A DNA stretch of 64,000 nucleotides from Streptomyces sp. NBC_00271. Its GTDB lineage: Bacteria; Actinomycetota; Actinomycetes; Streptomycetales; Streptomycetaceae. A model generated the notes under the pieces. The model had not been told where the DNA came from and did no database searches. It was given only the letters and a program-made list of their open reading frames with translations. This document shows positions 17,892 through 26,776 of this stretch, piece by piece. The translations under genes were made by a program, and so were the position numbers. The stretch's first letter is position 1. Each line of letters begins with the position of its first letter. The DNA lies in contig NZ_CP108070.1 of the NCBI RefSeq assembly GCF_036178845.1, positions 1,922,001-1,986,000 on the forward strand. The letters run 5' to 3'.

Positions 17892-17918
17892 CGTGACGGG
17901 ACGGGGTGTCCCGTCACG
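17892..17918 (-). terminator. 11-bp hairpin after the hydrolase gene
   Basis: CGTGACGGGAC (17892-17902) pairs exactly with 17908-17918 around GGGGT. It lies 78 nt past the end of the leftward hydrolase gene. The remaining 17665-17995 gap shows nothing else. Confidence 0.6.
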
Positions 17919-17995
17919 AACGATCTGGCTCCAGCCGGGCCCGGCGACGTGCGTCGGGCTGGTAGAGCGCCCCCATCGGCGGCCCGCCCTGACGT

Positions 17996-18919
17996 CTACT
18001 CGGTGTCGGCCAGCTGGGCCCGGAAGAAGTCGGTCAGCTTCTCGACCGCGGGCCCGACGTACGGCTCCTTGTCGTAGAGGTCGACGTGGCTGGCGCCGTC
18101 GATCCAGTGGAGCTCCTTCGGGGCGCGGGCGTTCCGGAACGCTTCCACGCTCATCCAGGAGGTCACCGCCTCGCGTCCGACGATCATGAGGAGCGGGCGC
18201 GGCGCGATCAGGTGGACGAAGCGGAAGGCGTCGAAGAAGGCCATGCGGTCGACGCTGGACCAGGTGAAGGACTTCGCCGAGCGCGGGTGCTGAGCGCGGT
18301 CGGAGCAGTAGTACTCGCAGCCCTCCACGGCGTGCCGGCCCCCCAGCGCGCGGGCCTGCTCGGCCGTGTCGGGGAAGAGTGGGAAGGTCTGGACTCCCTC
18401 ACCGCGGGCCTCGGCAGTGCGTGCGGCCGCGGCCGCGGCGAGCATGCCCTGGAAGACGGCCGGGTCCTGGGCGCCGTCGGCGCCGTCATGGAACTGGCGG
18501 GCGATGTCCACGGCGCTGACGGTACCGACGACCTTGATCCGGTGGTCGGACACCGTCGCGCTGAGGACGTAGCCGCCGGAGGCGCAGATGCCCAGCGCCC
18601 CGATGCGGTCAGCGGCGACATCGTCACGAGTAGTGAGGAACGAGACCGCGGCCTTGATGTCCTCGACCCGGTGGGCCGGGTCCTCCAGGCCGCGCGGCTC
18701 GCCCTCGCTCTCACCCTGGTAGGCGGCGTCGAACGCGAGGGCGACGAAGCCTTGCTCGGCCAGGCGAAGCGCGTACAGGCCGGCGGCCTGCTCCTTCACA
18801 CCGCTGCCGGGGTGGCTGACGACGATCGCCGGGCGCGGGCCGACGACCCCGTCGTCCGGCGTGTACAGGTGACCGGCGAGCTTCAGGCCGGCACTGGTAA
18901 AGGTGACGTCGGTCCTCAC
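17996..18919 (-). CDS. Alpha/beta hydrolase, dienelactone-hydrolase-like
   Basis: 307 residues from GTG 18919 (VRTDVTFTSAGLKLAGHLYT), with GGAG about 9 nt before. A longer upstream frame is Arg-rich and not protein-like. Oxyanion region VVSHPGSGVKEQAAG. The nucleophile elbow GICASGGY has Cys at the nucleophile position, as in dienelactone hydrolases rather than serine hydrolases. The acid is probably in the LLMIVGREAV region, and the His in DGASHVDLYD. It is divergent from the XRE regulator at 19090, which may control it. Substrate unknown. Confidence 0.85.
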   Translation of the reverse strand: MRTDVTFTSAGLKLAGHLYTPDDGVVGPRPAIVVSHPGSGVKEQAAGLYALRLAEQGFVALAFDAAYQGESEGEPRGLEDPAHRVEDIKAAVSFLTTRDDVAADRIGALGICASGGYVLSATVSDHRIKVVGTVSAVDIARQFHDGADGAQDPAVFQGMLAAAAAARTAEARGEGVQTFPLFPDTAEQARALGGRHAVEGCEYYCSDRAQHPRSAKSFTWSSVDRMAFFDAFRFVHLIAPRPLLMIVGREAVTSWMSVEAFRNARAPKELHWIDGASHVDLYDKEPYVGPAVEKLTDFFRAQLADTE

Positions 18920-19089
18920 AGAGGTGCTCCAGTCGCAGAGGGACGGGCTCGCGATGGGCGGGTCCGGTGGCCTCCTGCCGGCGGCCACACATCCACGGTG
19001 GCGTCGGCGCATTGGGGGGTACCAGGGACGGTGCTGCCTATGCACGCCAGTACCAGGCACGCGGCGGTCCGCCTGCGCACACTTAGGTC

Positions 19090-19995
19090 ATGGAACTCCA
19101 GGACAGTGCTGCCGGCGGCAACGAGCTGGGCAATTTCCTGCGCTCCCGCCGCGCCGCCCTCGATCCGCACCAGGTCGGCCTTCCCGACGACGGCCGTCCA
19201 CGCCGAGTACCGGGCCTGCGCCGCGAGGAGCTCGCCCAGCTCGGACACGTGAGCATCGACTACATCGTCCGCCTGGAGCAGGGGCGCACCCGCAGGGTCT
19301 CGCGCCCGGTCCTCGACGCCCTCGCCGACGCGCTGCAACTCGCTCCGGACGAACGCGCCTACCTCTTCACCGTCGCCGACGTCACCCCCAGCGCTCCCAC
19401 GCCGAGACCGGGCAGGCAGCAGGTCGACCCGCAGCTGCAACAGCTGCTCTCGACCATGCACGACATCCCCGCCATGATTCTCAACCGGCGCATGGACGTC
19501 CTGGCCTGGAACCGGGGCACGGCCGCCCTGCTCACCGACTTCGGCGCACTCGCCCCGGCCGAACGCAACCTGATCCGGCTGACCTTCCTCGACGACGCCT
19601 ATCGCGCGCTGTACGCGGACTGGCCGCGAGCCGCGCGCGAGTGCGTGGCTGTTCTGCGCATGGAAGCCGGCCGCCACCCCAAAGACCAGGCCCTCGCCGC
19701 GCTGATCGGCGAGCTGAGCCTGCACGATCCGGACTTCCGCACCTGGTGGGCCGACCACCGGGTCCGCGGGCCGCGCCAGCTCGCCAAGACCTACCTCCAC
19801 CCCGTCGCGGGCAGCATCACCCTGGACGTTCAGCAGTTCTCCGTCGACACGCAACCTGACCAGCAACTGGTCGCGTACACCGCCCCACCCGACTCTCCCT
19901 CCCAGGAAGCACTGCGTTTCCTCCTCCAGTGGGCGGACCGTCCCGACCAGGCGAACGACGGTCCAGCCACGCAAGACAATCACCGCGGGAAGTGA
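19090..19995 (+). CDS. XRE family regulator with MmyB-type ligand domain
   Basis: 301 residues. HTH at about 12-75: ELGNFLRSRRAAL, then VPGLRREELAQLGHVSIDYI and VRLEQGRTRRVSRPVLDALA. The ligand domain follows (IPAMILNRRMDVLAWNRGTA, then YLHPVAGSITLDVQQFSV), the MmyB-like domain thought to bind fatty-acid-like ligands. It is divergent from the dienelactone-hydrolase-like gene, as members of this family often are from an oxidoreductase or hydrolase they control. No ribosome site is obvious before ATG 19090, so a leaderless start is possible. Confidence 0.9.
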   Translation: MELQDSAAGGNELGNFLRSRRAALDPHQVGLPDDGRPRRVPGLRREELAQLGHVSIDYIVRLEQGRTRRVSRPVLDALADALQLAPDERAYLFTVADVTPSAPTPRPGRQQVDPQLQQLLSTMHDIPAMILNRRMDVLAWNRGTAALLTDFGALAPAERNLIRLTFLDDAYRALYADWPRAARECVAVLRMEAGRHPKDQALAALIGELSLHDPDFRTWWADHRVRGPRQLAKTYLHPVAGSITLDVQQFSVDTQPDQQLVAYTAPPDSPSQEALRFLLQWADRPDQANDGPATQDNHRGK

Positions 19996-20232
19996 TCAGG
20001 CGGTGCGCCCCTGGGCAGCACCATCGCCACGAGCTCATCCCCGCCGCCATCGGCCCTGCGTCAAGAGGGCGGAACACATCACGGAGCATCATGGCCTGCC
20101 AACCCGATCGACACAGGCCGGCAGGGCTCGCAGCCCCTCCCCCGCTCACGGTCTTCGCCGACACCCGCGACCTGATCCCCCCGACAGCGGCCGCCTTGCG
20201 GAACGGGCCGCCCGTACTTTCCCCGCCGGCCC

Positions 20233-20700
20233 TCACGCCGCCGCGTCGTACGCGGCCCGCAACCGGACGCCGCCACCGGCCCGGGACCTCGGGGCGCGCT
20301 CCGCGAACACAACCAGACGCAGCACGAGATAGCGACCGATCCCGACGAGCGCGGTGGCCGACAGGTACACCGTCTGCTGCAGGACGAGTCCGGCGCCGGG
20401 ACGGAGCACGGCCAGCGAGCCGACCGCGGCGGACGTGACCATCCAGCCAAGAGCCATGGCGGCCGCGCTCTTCAGGTGGCCGACCAGACCGGGCCGTCCG
20501 TGGCCGAACGAGACGCGGGCGTGCAGCTCGGTGGCGACCACGGTGGAGGCGACGGTGGTGAGCGCGTTCGCCGCCATCCACGGGATCCACTGCGACAGCA
20601 GGACCAGGGCCGCCGAGGCAGCCAGGGTGACCCCGCTGCCCAGCCCGGCGAAGCGCCCGAAGGCCGCCGCGTGCCGACGGATCAGTCGCAGGCCGTTCAT
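20233..20700 (-). CDS. GtrA-like membrane protein
   Basis: 155 residues, four membrane helices: GLGSGVTLAASAALVLLSQW, IPWMAANALTTVASTVVATE, then two after HLKSAAAMALGWMV. GtrA/DPMS family proteins are small four-helix membrane proteins associated with polyprenyl-linked glycosyl transfer. The sequence fits in size and in the F(A/V)xxGxxxT start (FAGLGSGVT). ATG 20700 is chosen over 20748 because GGGAGGGG lies 9 nt upstream. No glycosyltransferase is nearby, so its partner is unknown. Confidence 0.7.
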   Translation of the reverse strand: MNGLRLIRRHAAAFGRFAGLGSGVTLAASAALVLLSQWIPWMAANALTTVASTVVATELHARVSFGHGRPGLVGHLKSAAAMALGWMVTSAAVGSLAVLRPGAGLVLQQTVYLSATALVGIGRYLVLRLVVFAERAPRSRAGGGVRLRAAYDAAA

Positions 20701-21009
20701 GGTGATCCCCTCCCGGTCTGCTGCCCCTGGCGGGGTCGTCGTCGTCATGGCGCAGAGCGTGGCCGACCCCCCATTCAGCGCGGTTTCAGAGCGTTCTCAG
20801 GGGTGCCTGCGGTGGTGAAACCGGTACGGCGGCACACCGCCGCCCGCCTCGACCGTGATCAGCTGTTCAACGGACCGGAGTTGGGGAGCGCCCCGGGCCG
20901 GCCGCGCCGGCCGGCTGGTTTGCCCTGGGGCGCACCCGCACGCTGTTGAACAGCACGGCCACGTCAACAGCCGTTGGCAGAGCGCGTGGTTCCTGCGGTG
21001 GTTGAGCCG
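20701..21009. other. Intergenic region with inverted repeats
   Basis: No gene seen. GCTGTTCAAC (20862-20871) and GTTGAACAGC (20945-20954) are inverted copies 73 nt apart. The second lies within the near-palindrome GCTGTTGAACAGC, about 56 nt beyond the end of the leftward gene at 21010, and could contribute to its termination. Confidence 0.4.
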
Positions 21010-21495
21010 TTATGCGCCTGTCGTCGAGCCGGGGCGGACGATCATCAGGACCACCACGATCAGCCAGCTGAGGGCGAACAGGCCGGTGATCATCGACAGG
21101 CGGGGCAGCCGGGCGATCAGGGCCTCCGCGGCGGTCGACGTCTGTTCGGGATTGTCGAGCTGGGTGACCACGTTGTCCTGGGTGCCGAGCACCGCGACGC
21201 CCAGCAGGACGGCGGCCACCACTGTCAGAGCCATGGAGGCGATGAGCCAGGCGCTGCCCATCACGCCCATCACCTCGGCGGTGCCGATACCGAAGGCCGG
21301 GACGGAGATGCCGGCCACGGCGTAGACCCGGCAGATCCGGTGCAGCAGCCGGACCGATCCCTCGGCCGACTGCTGCTCGGGTCCGTCGGCCAGTGCCTGG
21401 CGCGCATAACGCGGGAACAAGCTCGCCGCAATGGTGACCGGTCCGATGAGCAGGATCGCCGCCAGTACGTGGATGCTGAGCAGGATTTTGGCCAT
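21010..21495 (-). CDS. DUF2269-like integral membrane protein
   Basis: 161 residues with four hydrophobic segments: ILLSIHVLAAILLIGPVTIA at the start, then about 60-80, 83-103 and 134-153. The N-terminal HVLAAILLIGP with an early His fits the DUF2269 group of predicted four-helix membrane proteins. Function unknown. It is flanked by unrelated genes and probably monocistronic. Confidence 0.65.
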   Translation of the reverse strand: MAKILLSIHVLAAILLIGPVTIAASLFPRYARQALADGPEQQSAEGSVRLLHRICRVYAVAGISVPAFGIGTAEVMGVMGSAWLIASMALTVVAAVLLGVAVLGTQDNVVTQLDNPEQTSTAAEALIARLPRLSMITGLFALSWLIVVVLMIVRPGSTTGA

Positions 21496-21648
21496 GGCGG
21501 TGTCTCCCTTTCGCGCGCACGCTGACGCAGGGCGTCAGGCGCACGGTTTCAGTCTGGCTTGAACCGGCCGACGGTTGATCACGGCGTCGCCCGGAGGTCT
21601 GGTCCAGGTCCGGTCCCGCGTTTGACCGGTGGTCGGTTCGTGGACGGC

Positions 21649-21686
21649 GCCGGTGTTGATGGCTGGACTCAGCGATCAACACCGGC
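21649..21686 (-). terminator. 12-bp hairpin ending the DHA2 pump operon
   Basis: GCCGGTGTTGAT (21649-21660) pairs exactly with 21675-21686 around a 14-nt loop. It lies 67 nt past the stop of the leftward MFS gene at 21753. Confidence 0.65.
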
Positions 21687-21752
21687 TGTTCGGGGGGACG
21701 TTGTTCGGTCGAAGTCCTGTGGGCGCCTCACACCGTCCCGTTGACGTACCGC

Positions 21753-23318
21753 TCACGCTTCGGCGGATGCCCGGGGACTGTGAACCTTGTGACGGACGAA
21801 CAGCGCCGCAGGCACGGCCATGACGATCAGTACGACTCCGCCGATGACGTTGCCCAAGTGCACGGCGTCGGTGAACGCCCTCGGTACCGCGGTTCCCACC
21901 ACGCGAGCGAGGGATGCGGGGAGGTCTGTCGCGCCGCCGCCGTGTGACGCCCCCTCCACGATCCTGTCCGCCTGCGGCGAGGGGACGCCTGCCTCGACGA
22001 GACGGTCATGCAGGTTCCGGGGGAAGCGACTGGTGACGATCGTTCCGAGCACACTGGGGCCGAGCACCGTTCCCAGCTGACGAGCCATGTTCACCGCTGC
22101 TGCCGCCATGCCATCCTGCTGTGGCGGGACACTGTTGACCGCGGCAGCCGTCGAAGGCGCCGTCAACAGGCCCGCGCCGACGCCCGCCACGAGCAGTCCG
22201 GGCCACATCGCCCCGTACCTTCCCGAGGCATCGGTCGCGAGCAGCGCGAGAGACCCGGCTCCGATGAGGACCAGACCCGCGGTGATCAAGGGTGTGAGGC
22301 CGACCCGGTGTACCAGCACCCGGGCCGCCACCACGGTGACCAGGAGGAACGTTCCGAACAGCGGCAGCAGGCGCACGCCGACGTCGAGCGGACTGGTCTG
22401 TCCCACACGTTCCATGTAGAGCACGCTGAGCAGGGCGACACCGACCAGTCCGAAAACGCTGACAGCAGCCACGCCCATGACGGCCGAGAAGGAAGCGTTC
22501 CGAAAGAGCCTCAGGTCCAACATGGGGTCGGGGTTTCGGAGTTCCACCCGCACGAACATGAACAGGGATACAGCGAAGACCACATACATGGTGATGATCG
22601 GCGCCTTGGTGTATCCGGTGGAGCCACCCTGAATGATCGCGTAGGTGGCCGAGGCCGTCATCACTGTGCCCAGGACAAGTCCCGCAAGATCGGGCTTGCG
22701 CGTGGGGTGTCTGGACTCGGCCACGAAGACCGGGGCCAGGAGGAGGGCCGCGCCGGCGATCACGATGTTGGCGATGTAGACGGCGTGCCAGGAGAAGCGT
22801 TCGAGCAGGGCTCCGGCGAGGATCGGGCCGATGGCCAGGCCCACGCCGGAGCACGCGGCCCAGATACCGATGGCGGAGGTGCGCTCGTGCGGGTCTGTGA
22901 AAGTGGCACTGACGATCGCCAGGCTCGTCGGCAACACGGCTGCCCCGCCGAGGCCCGCGATCGCCTGTGCGGTGATGAGCATGCCGGCGCTGTCGGCGAA
23001 GACGGCGACTACGCTGCCGACCAGGAAGACGGCGGCACCCAGGCTGAACACGCGTCGACGCCCCACGAGGTCGCCGAAGGTCCCGGCGGACATCACGAAG
23101 CTCACGACAGCAAGGCTGTACGCGCTGGTGATCCATACCAGCGTGCTCGCGGTGACGTGCAGGTCGCTTTGTATGTCGCCCAGGGCCGAGATGGTGGAGG
23201 TGACGTCGACGAAGGCCATCATGACCCCGAGGCAGACCACCAGAAGGCCGAGCCAGCGGGCCCGCCCGCTGCCGGGGGCCGTGGCGCGGGAAGCCTGAGC
23301 CGGAACGGACGCCGTCAT
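21753..23318 (-). CDS. MFS drug:proton antiporter, DHA2 (EmrB/QacA) type
   Basis: 521 residues, about 14 membrane helices. Motif A appears as GTFGDLVGRRRVF. The helix-1 region LLVVCLGVMMAFVDVTSTIS carries the family Asp, and motif C lies near GVGLAIGPILAGALL. Start ATG 23318 overlaps the stop of the upstream pump by 4 nt (23315-23318), so the two are translationally coupled. It should export lipophilic drugs in exchange for protons. Two 14-helix pumps in one operon is unusual, and they may be functionally redundant or act as a pair. Probably repressed by the divergent TetR at 24896. Confidence 0.9.
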   Translation of the reverse strand: MTASVPAQASRATAPGSGRARWLGLLVVCLGVMMAFVDVTSTISALGDIQSDLHVTASTLVWITSAYSLAVVSFVMSAGTFGDLVGRRRVFSLGAAVFLVGSVVAVFADSAGMLITAQAIAGLGGAAVLPTSLAIVSATFTDPHERTSAIGIWAACSGVGLAIGPILAGALLERFSWHAVYIANIVIAGAALLLAPVFVAESRHPTRKPDLAGLVLGTVMTASATYAIIQGGSTGYTKAPIITMYVVFAVSLFMFVRVELRNPDPMLDLRLFRNASFSAVMGVAAVSVFGLVGVALLSVLYMERVGQTSPLDVGVRLLPLFGTFLLVTVVAARVLVHRVGLTPLITAGLVLIGAGSLALLATDASGRYGAMWPGLLVAGVGAGLLTAPSTAAAVNSVPPQQDGMAAAAVNMARQLGTVLGPSVLGTIVTSRFPRNLHDRLVEAGVPSPQADRIVEGASHGGGATDLPASLARVVGTAVPRAFTDAVHLGNVIGGVVLIVMAVPAALFVRHKVHSPRASAEA

Positions 23319-24757
23319 CGGACTGCCACCAGCTTCTTCTGCGATACGCCCAGCGACACCACAGCCGCGGCAGCCATGAGGGCCATCGTGACCAACCATG
23401 CGTGCCGATAGGTCTCCAGAGAGGCTCCTCCGGAGGCGGTGCCGAGCATGGCGACCAGGATGCTGATGCCGACGACCGAACCGATCTGAGTCGACATGGT
23501 CACGATGGCGCTGCCGGTAGCGGCCTGCTCCGGGCGCAGACCGACCGTCGCGGAAGAGACGACGGTCGGGAGCGCCAAGCCGGCGCCGAACCCGAAGAGC
23601 AGCCAGCACGGGAGGACTCCGGAGGCGTAGTTCGGGTCGTTGTGCAGCAGAACAGAGAAGAGCAGGATGCCGGCAGAGGCGATCACACTGCCGGCCGCCG
23701 CGATGACACCGGCCGGGATCCGGAACCGGCGCTGGAGGGTTTCACTGGCAGTGGCAGCCAGCGCGAAGCCGATCGGGCCGGGAAGACTGGCGCATCCGGT
23801 TCTGATGGCGGAGTAGTGCCAGTGGGTCTGCAGCCAGAGGATCGTCGACAGCAGGAGGCTGGCGAACGAGGCCAGTTGCAGCATGCCGGCGAGGTTCGCC
23901 GAGGCGAAGATCCGGTCGCGGAAGAGAGAAAGGTCAACTACCGGCACCTGGTGCCGGGACGAGCGGAGCAGGAACGCCAGCAACCCGACGACTGCCACGA
24001 CCAGGGACGTGATGACCCGGGTGTCCGACCAGCCCCAGTCGGGCGCCTTCACCACGCCGAGAGCCAGGGCGCCGACCATCACGATCAGCAGGACGCCGCC
24101 GAGCATGTCGGGGACGCGGGCGTCTTGTTCGTGCTTGACATTGGCTACGAGCCGGGCGGCCAGCGCGATGGCGAGCAGTCCGACGGGAATGTTCACCAGG
24201 AACAGCCACCGCCAGGAGATCTGAACCAGCAGCCCGCCGAAAATCGGTCCGCACACCCCGGACAGCGAGCCCGCGGTGAACCAGATCTTGACGTACCGCT
24301 CCACCTTGTCGGCAGGGGCGCTCGTCAGGACCAGGCCGAGGCTGGCGGGGGTCAACAGGGCGGCGCCCACCGCCTGAAGGGCACGGAAGAAGACCAGCAC
24401 CCATACATCGCCGGCGAGGGCCGCCCCGAGGCTCGCCGCCACGAAGACACCCATGCCGAGAAGGAAGCCGCTCTTGCGTCCGAAGCGGTCGGCGAGCCGC
24501 CCCGCAGGGACGAGAAGGGCGGCGAAGACGATCGCGTAGCCATTGAGCACCCAGCTCAGGTCCGACAAAGAGGTCGAACCCAACCCCTGCCCGATGTTCG
24601 GCAGACCGACGTTGGTGATCCATACGTCGAGTTGGCCGAGGAAACTCGCCATGGCCAGTACGGCGAGGATGAGAGCCGGCCGTGCGTTCGACGTGCGCCC
24701 ACCTCCCCTCTGCGCCTTCAGCGCTTTTACCGAGGCCATCTGATCTTGCGAAGACAT
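23315..24757 (-). CDS. MFS drug:proton antiporter, DHA2 type
   Basis: 480 residues, 14 predicted helices. Helix 1 has the family signature MASFLGQLDVWITNVGLPNI. Motif A is AGRLADRFGRKSGF. Motif C region: SLSGVCGPIFGGLLVQ, followed by WRWLFLVNIPVGLLAI. First gene of the two-pump operon, divergent from the TetR gene at 24896 with a 138-bp gap. A partial second copy of this gene lies at about 31620-31860 beside a near-identical TetR gene, so the locus was duplicated. Confidence 0.92.
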   Translation of the reverse strand: MSSQDQMASVKALKAQRGGGRTSNARPALILAVLAMASFLGQLDVWITNVGLPNIGQGLGSTSLSDLSWVLNGYAIVFAALLVPAGRLADRFGRKSGFLLGMGVFVAASLGAALAGDVWVLVFFRALQAVGAALLTPASLGLVLTSAPADKVERYVKIWFTAGSLSGVCGPIFGGLLVQISWRWLFLVNIPVGLLAIALAARLVANVKHEQDARVPDMLGGVLLIVMVGALALGVVKAPDWGWSDTRVITSLVVAVVGLLAFLLRSSRHQVPVVDLSLFRDRIFASANLAGMLQLASFASLLLSTILWLQTHWHYSAIRTGCASLPGPIGFALAATASETLQRRFRIPAGVIAAAGSVIASAGILLFSVLLHNDPNYASGVLPCWLLFGFGAGLALPTVVSSATVGLRPEQAATGSAIVTMSTQIGSVVGISILVAMLGTASGGASLETYRHAWLVTMALMAAAAVVSLGVSQKKLVAVR

Positions 24758-24859
24758 GCGTGTTCGATCCGTTCCGTGGGCTTCGAGGGGCGCCGTGAGT
24801 GACTGGCGGCAGAGTTCTGGACCGCCTTGTCAAGAACCTTATGAAGTTCTGGAACGACA

Positions 24860-24896
24860 TGTCAAGAATGCTCGCGTGGCCTGTAAACTGGCCCCA
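24860..24896 (+). promoter_or_regulatory. Leaderless-type promoter of the TetR gene
   Basis: TGTCAA (24860-24865), an 18-bp spacer and TAAACT (24884-24889) place the transcription start at about the ATG itself (24896). No Shine-Dalgarno sequence precedes it. The paralogue at 32003 keeps the same geometry (TGTCAA 31967-31972, 18 bp, TACGCT 31991-31996). An AGAAC...GTTCT dyad just upstream is a possible operator. Confidence 0.5.
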
Positions 24897-25537
24897 TGGG
24901 ACGCCCACCAGGTTTCGACAGGACCAAGGTCATGCAGGCCGTCGAGCGGCAGTTCCGCCGTACCGGATATGCCGGCACGAGCGTGGACGACATCGCCAAG
25001 GCAGGCGGGCTGGGCCGCGGCAGCCTGTACGCCGCCTTCGGCGACAAGAGCAAGCTGTACCTGCAGACGCTGGCGGCCTACTGCGACCGCAACGAAACCG
25101 CCTGGGCGGCCGTACTCGAAGGCCCCGACGAGACCGCACTGGAACGGCTGCGGGCCTATCTCGTGAAGTCGGCGCGGATCGTCCACGACGACCCCGACCG
25201 GCTCGGCTGCATGGTGACCGGCTTCGTCGTCGAGGGCGTCGACCACGATCCGCAGGCCAACGAACGAGTCCGACAGGCCCTCAGGAGAATCGAGGGCTCA
25301 CTGACCGAGTGCGTTCAGGCTGCACAGCGCCGTGGCGACCTCGAACCCGAGGCGGACGCCTCCGAAATCAGCCAACTGCTCATGGCCGTCAACCGCGGCA
25401 TGGAAGTGATGGCCAAGGCCGGGCTCGACGCAGCCACGCTGGAGCGCGTTGCCGATCAAACGTTCGAAGGACTCCCGCTCACGGCACAGGCCCGGTCCCA
25501 TCAGGCGCCCCGCCCAGTCGTCTCAGACGCTTCCTGA
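24896..25537 (+). CDS. TetR family repressor of the divergent pumps
   Basis: 213 residues. HTH: DRTKVMQAVERQFRRTGYAG, then TSVDDIAKAGGLGRGSLYAA and FGDKSKLYLQTLAAYCDR. The C-terminal TetR_C domain is LGCMVTGFVVEGVDHDPQAN, then ECVQAAQRRGDLEPEADASE. Divergent from the DHA2 pair, so its role is almost certainly to repress pump synthesis until a substrate binds. About 80 percent of residues by eye are shared with the TetR protein at 32003-32644, a local duplication. Confidence 0.92.
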   Translation: MGRPPGFDRTKVMQAVERQFRRTGYAGTSVDDIAKAGGLGRGSLYAAFGDKSKLYLQTLAAYCDRNETAWAAVLEGPDETALERLRAYLVKSARIVHDDPDRLGCMVTGFVVEGVDHDPQANERVRQALRRIEGSLTECVQAAQRRGDLEPEADASEISQLLMAVNRGMEVMAKAGLDAATLERVADQTFEGLPLTAQARSHQAPRPVVSDAS

Positions 25538-25746
25538 GCGCTCAGGCGCGACAGCAACGCCATCACGTCCGCTGCCCGCTGCCCGCTCCCGCTCATGGTC
25601 ACGAGGGTTCCAGGTCAGCGCCTTGCCCAAGGTTTTCCTGCACTGCTACCGAGGGCCGCGGTGCACCTGGAACCCGGTGCGTGAGTATCCACCGTCAGGC
25701 GATCACCTCGCACGGGCACGACGATCTACCGGCGGCGGTTGCGCGG

Positions 25747-26703
25747 TCAGGTCTGCGCCGGCTCCGACTTGTGGCGGAACAGAGTCCGGTACTCCTGGGG
25801 GGAGGAGCCGAGATGCCGGTGGAAGGCGGCCCGCAGGGAAGCGGGAGCACCGAAGCCGGTGAGGCGGCCGACCTGCTCGACGGGCACGGCGCTCGCCTCC
25901 AGCAGTTCCCGTGCTCGGTCGATACGCGCGTCGGTCAACCAGGCCATCGGCGTAGTGCCGGTCTCCTCGCGGAAGCGGCGAATGAAGGTCCGCCGGGACA
26001 TATGGGCGTGTTCTGCGAGGTCGTCGACAGTGAGGGGGGCCGCGAGGTTGTCGAGCATCCACTCCCGCAGGGGAGCGAGCTCGTCTCCGTCGGCTTCGGG
26101 GCGGAACCGCTCGATGAACTGTGCCTGACCTCCCTGTCGCCGTGGCGGCGCGACGAGGTCCCGTGCGCGCGTGTTCGCCGCCGCCGCGCCCAGGTCGGTG
26201 CGGATCAGGTGCAGGCACAGATCGATCCCTGCCGTCACGCCGGCGGACGTGAGGATGTCGCCGTCGTCTACGTAGAGCTGGTTCGGCAGGACATCGACGT
26301 GCGGGTAGCGCCGTCGCAGTTGCTCGGCCTGCCGCCAGTGCGTGGTGGCGGGGCGCCCGTCGAGCAGTCCGGCCGCGGCGAGGGCGAAGACCCCGGTACA
26401 GATGGAGACGAGCCTGGCGCCCCGGGCGTGAGCCGCCCGCAGCGCCGTCAGGAATCCGGCTGACGGGGTCGCGTCGATGTCGTCGTAACCCGGGATGATC
26501 ACGGTGTCGGCGTCCTCCAGCGCTGCGAGGCCGGCTGCGACAGTGATCGCGAAGCCGGACCCGGGCACGGGTCCGGGTCCGTTTTCGGCGCACACGGTCA
26601 GCTCGTAGTGCGGATCCGTCGAGAAGATCTGCGTCGCGGCGCCGAACTCAAGGGCGAGCACACCCGGCAGCACGAGCACCGCGACATGATGCCTGTTCGT
26701 CAT
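25747..26703 (-). CDS. GlxA-type AraC regulator with DJ-1/PfpI domain
   Basis: 318 residues. The N-terminal DJ-1/PfpI-like domain runs VAVLVLPGVLALEFGAATQI to SICTGVFALAAAGLLDGRPA, with the elbow Cys in SICTG. The C-terminal tandem AraC HTH runs WMLDNLAAPLTVDDLAEHAH, then MSRRTFIRRFREETGTTPMA and VGRLTGFGAPASLRAAFHRH. These regulators sense a small metabolite through the amidotransferase-like domain. Divergent from the HD-domain gene at 26777, with a 9-bp inverted repeat between. A second GlxA gene (44651) lies near another HD-domain gene (40935), suggesting a recurring functional pair. Confidence 0.92.
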   Translation of the reverse strand: MTNRHHVAVLVLPGVLALEFGAATQIFSTDPHYELTVCAENGPGPVPGSGFAITVAAGLAALEDADTVIIPGYDDIDATPSAGFLTALRAAHARGARLVSICTGVFALAAAGLLDGRPATTHWRQAEQLRRRYPHVDVLPNQLYVDDGDILTSAGVTAGIDLCLHLIRTDLGAAAANTRARDLVAPPRRQGGQAQFIERFRPEADGDELAPLREWMLDNLAAPLTVDDLAEHAHMSRRTFIRRFREETGTTPMAWLTDARIDRARELLEASAVPVEQVGRLTGFGAPASLRAAFHRHLGSSPQEYRTLFRHKSEPAQT

Positions 26704-26742
26704 AGTGGCACGACAGTAGCGCTGGTTGGCATCCGTGCCACT
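26704..26742. promoter_or_regulatory. Inverted repeat between GlxA regulator and HD gene
   Basis: AGTGGCACG (26704-26712) and CGTGCCACT (26734-26742) are exact inverted copies separated by 21 nt. They fill the 73-nt divergent promoter gap. This suits an operator for the AraC-type GlxA protein; binding is inferred. Confidence 0.6.
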
Positions 26743-26776
26743 TTTGGCGCGAGGTCGGCTCTCGTAGCGTCAAGTC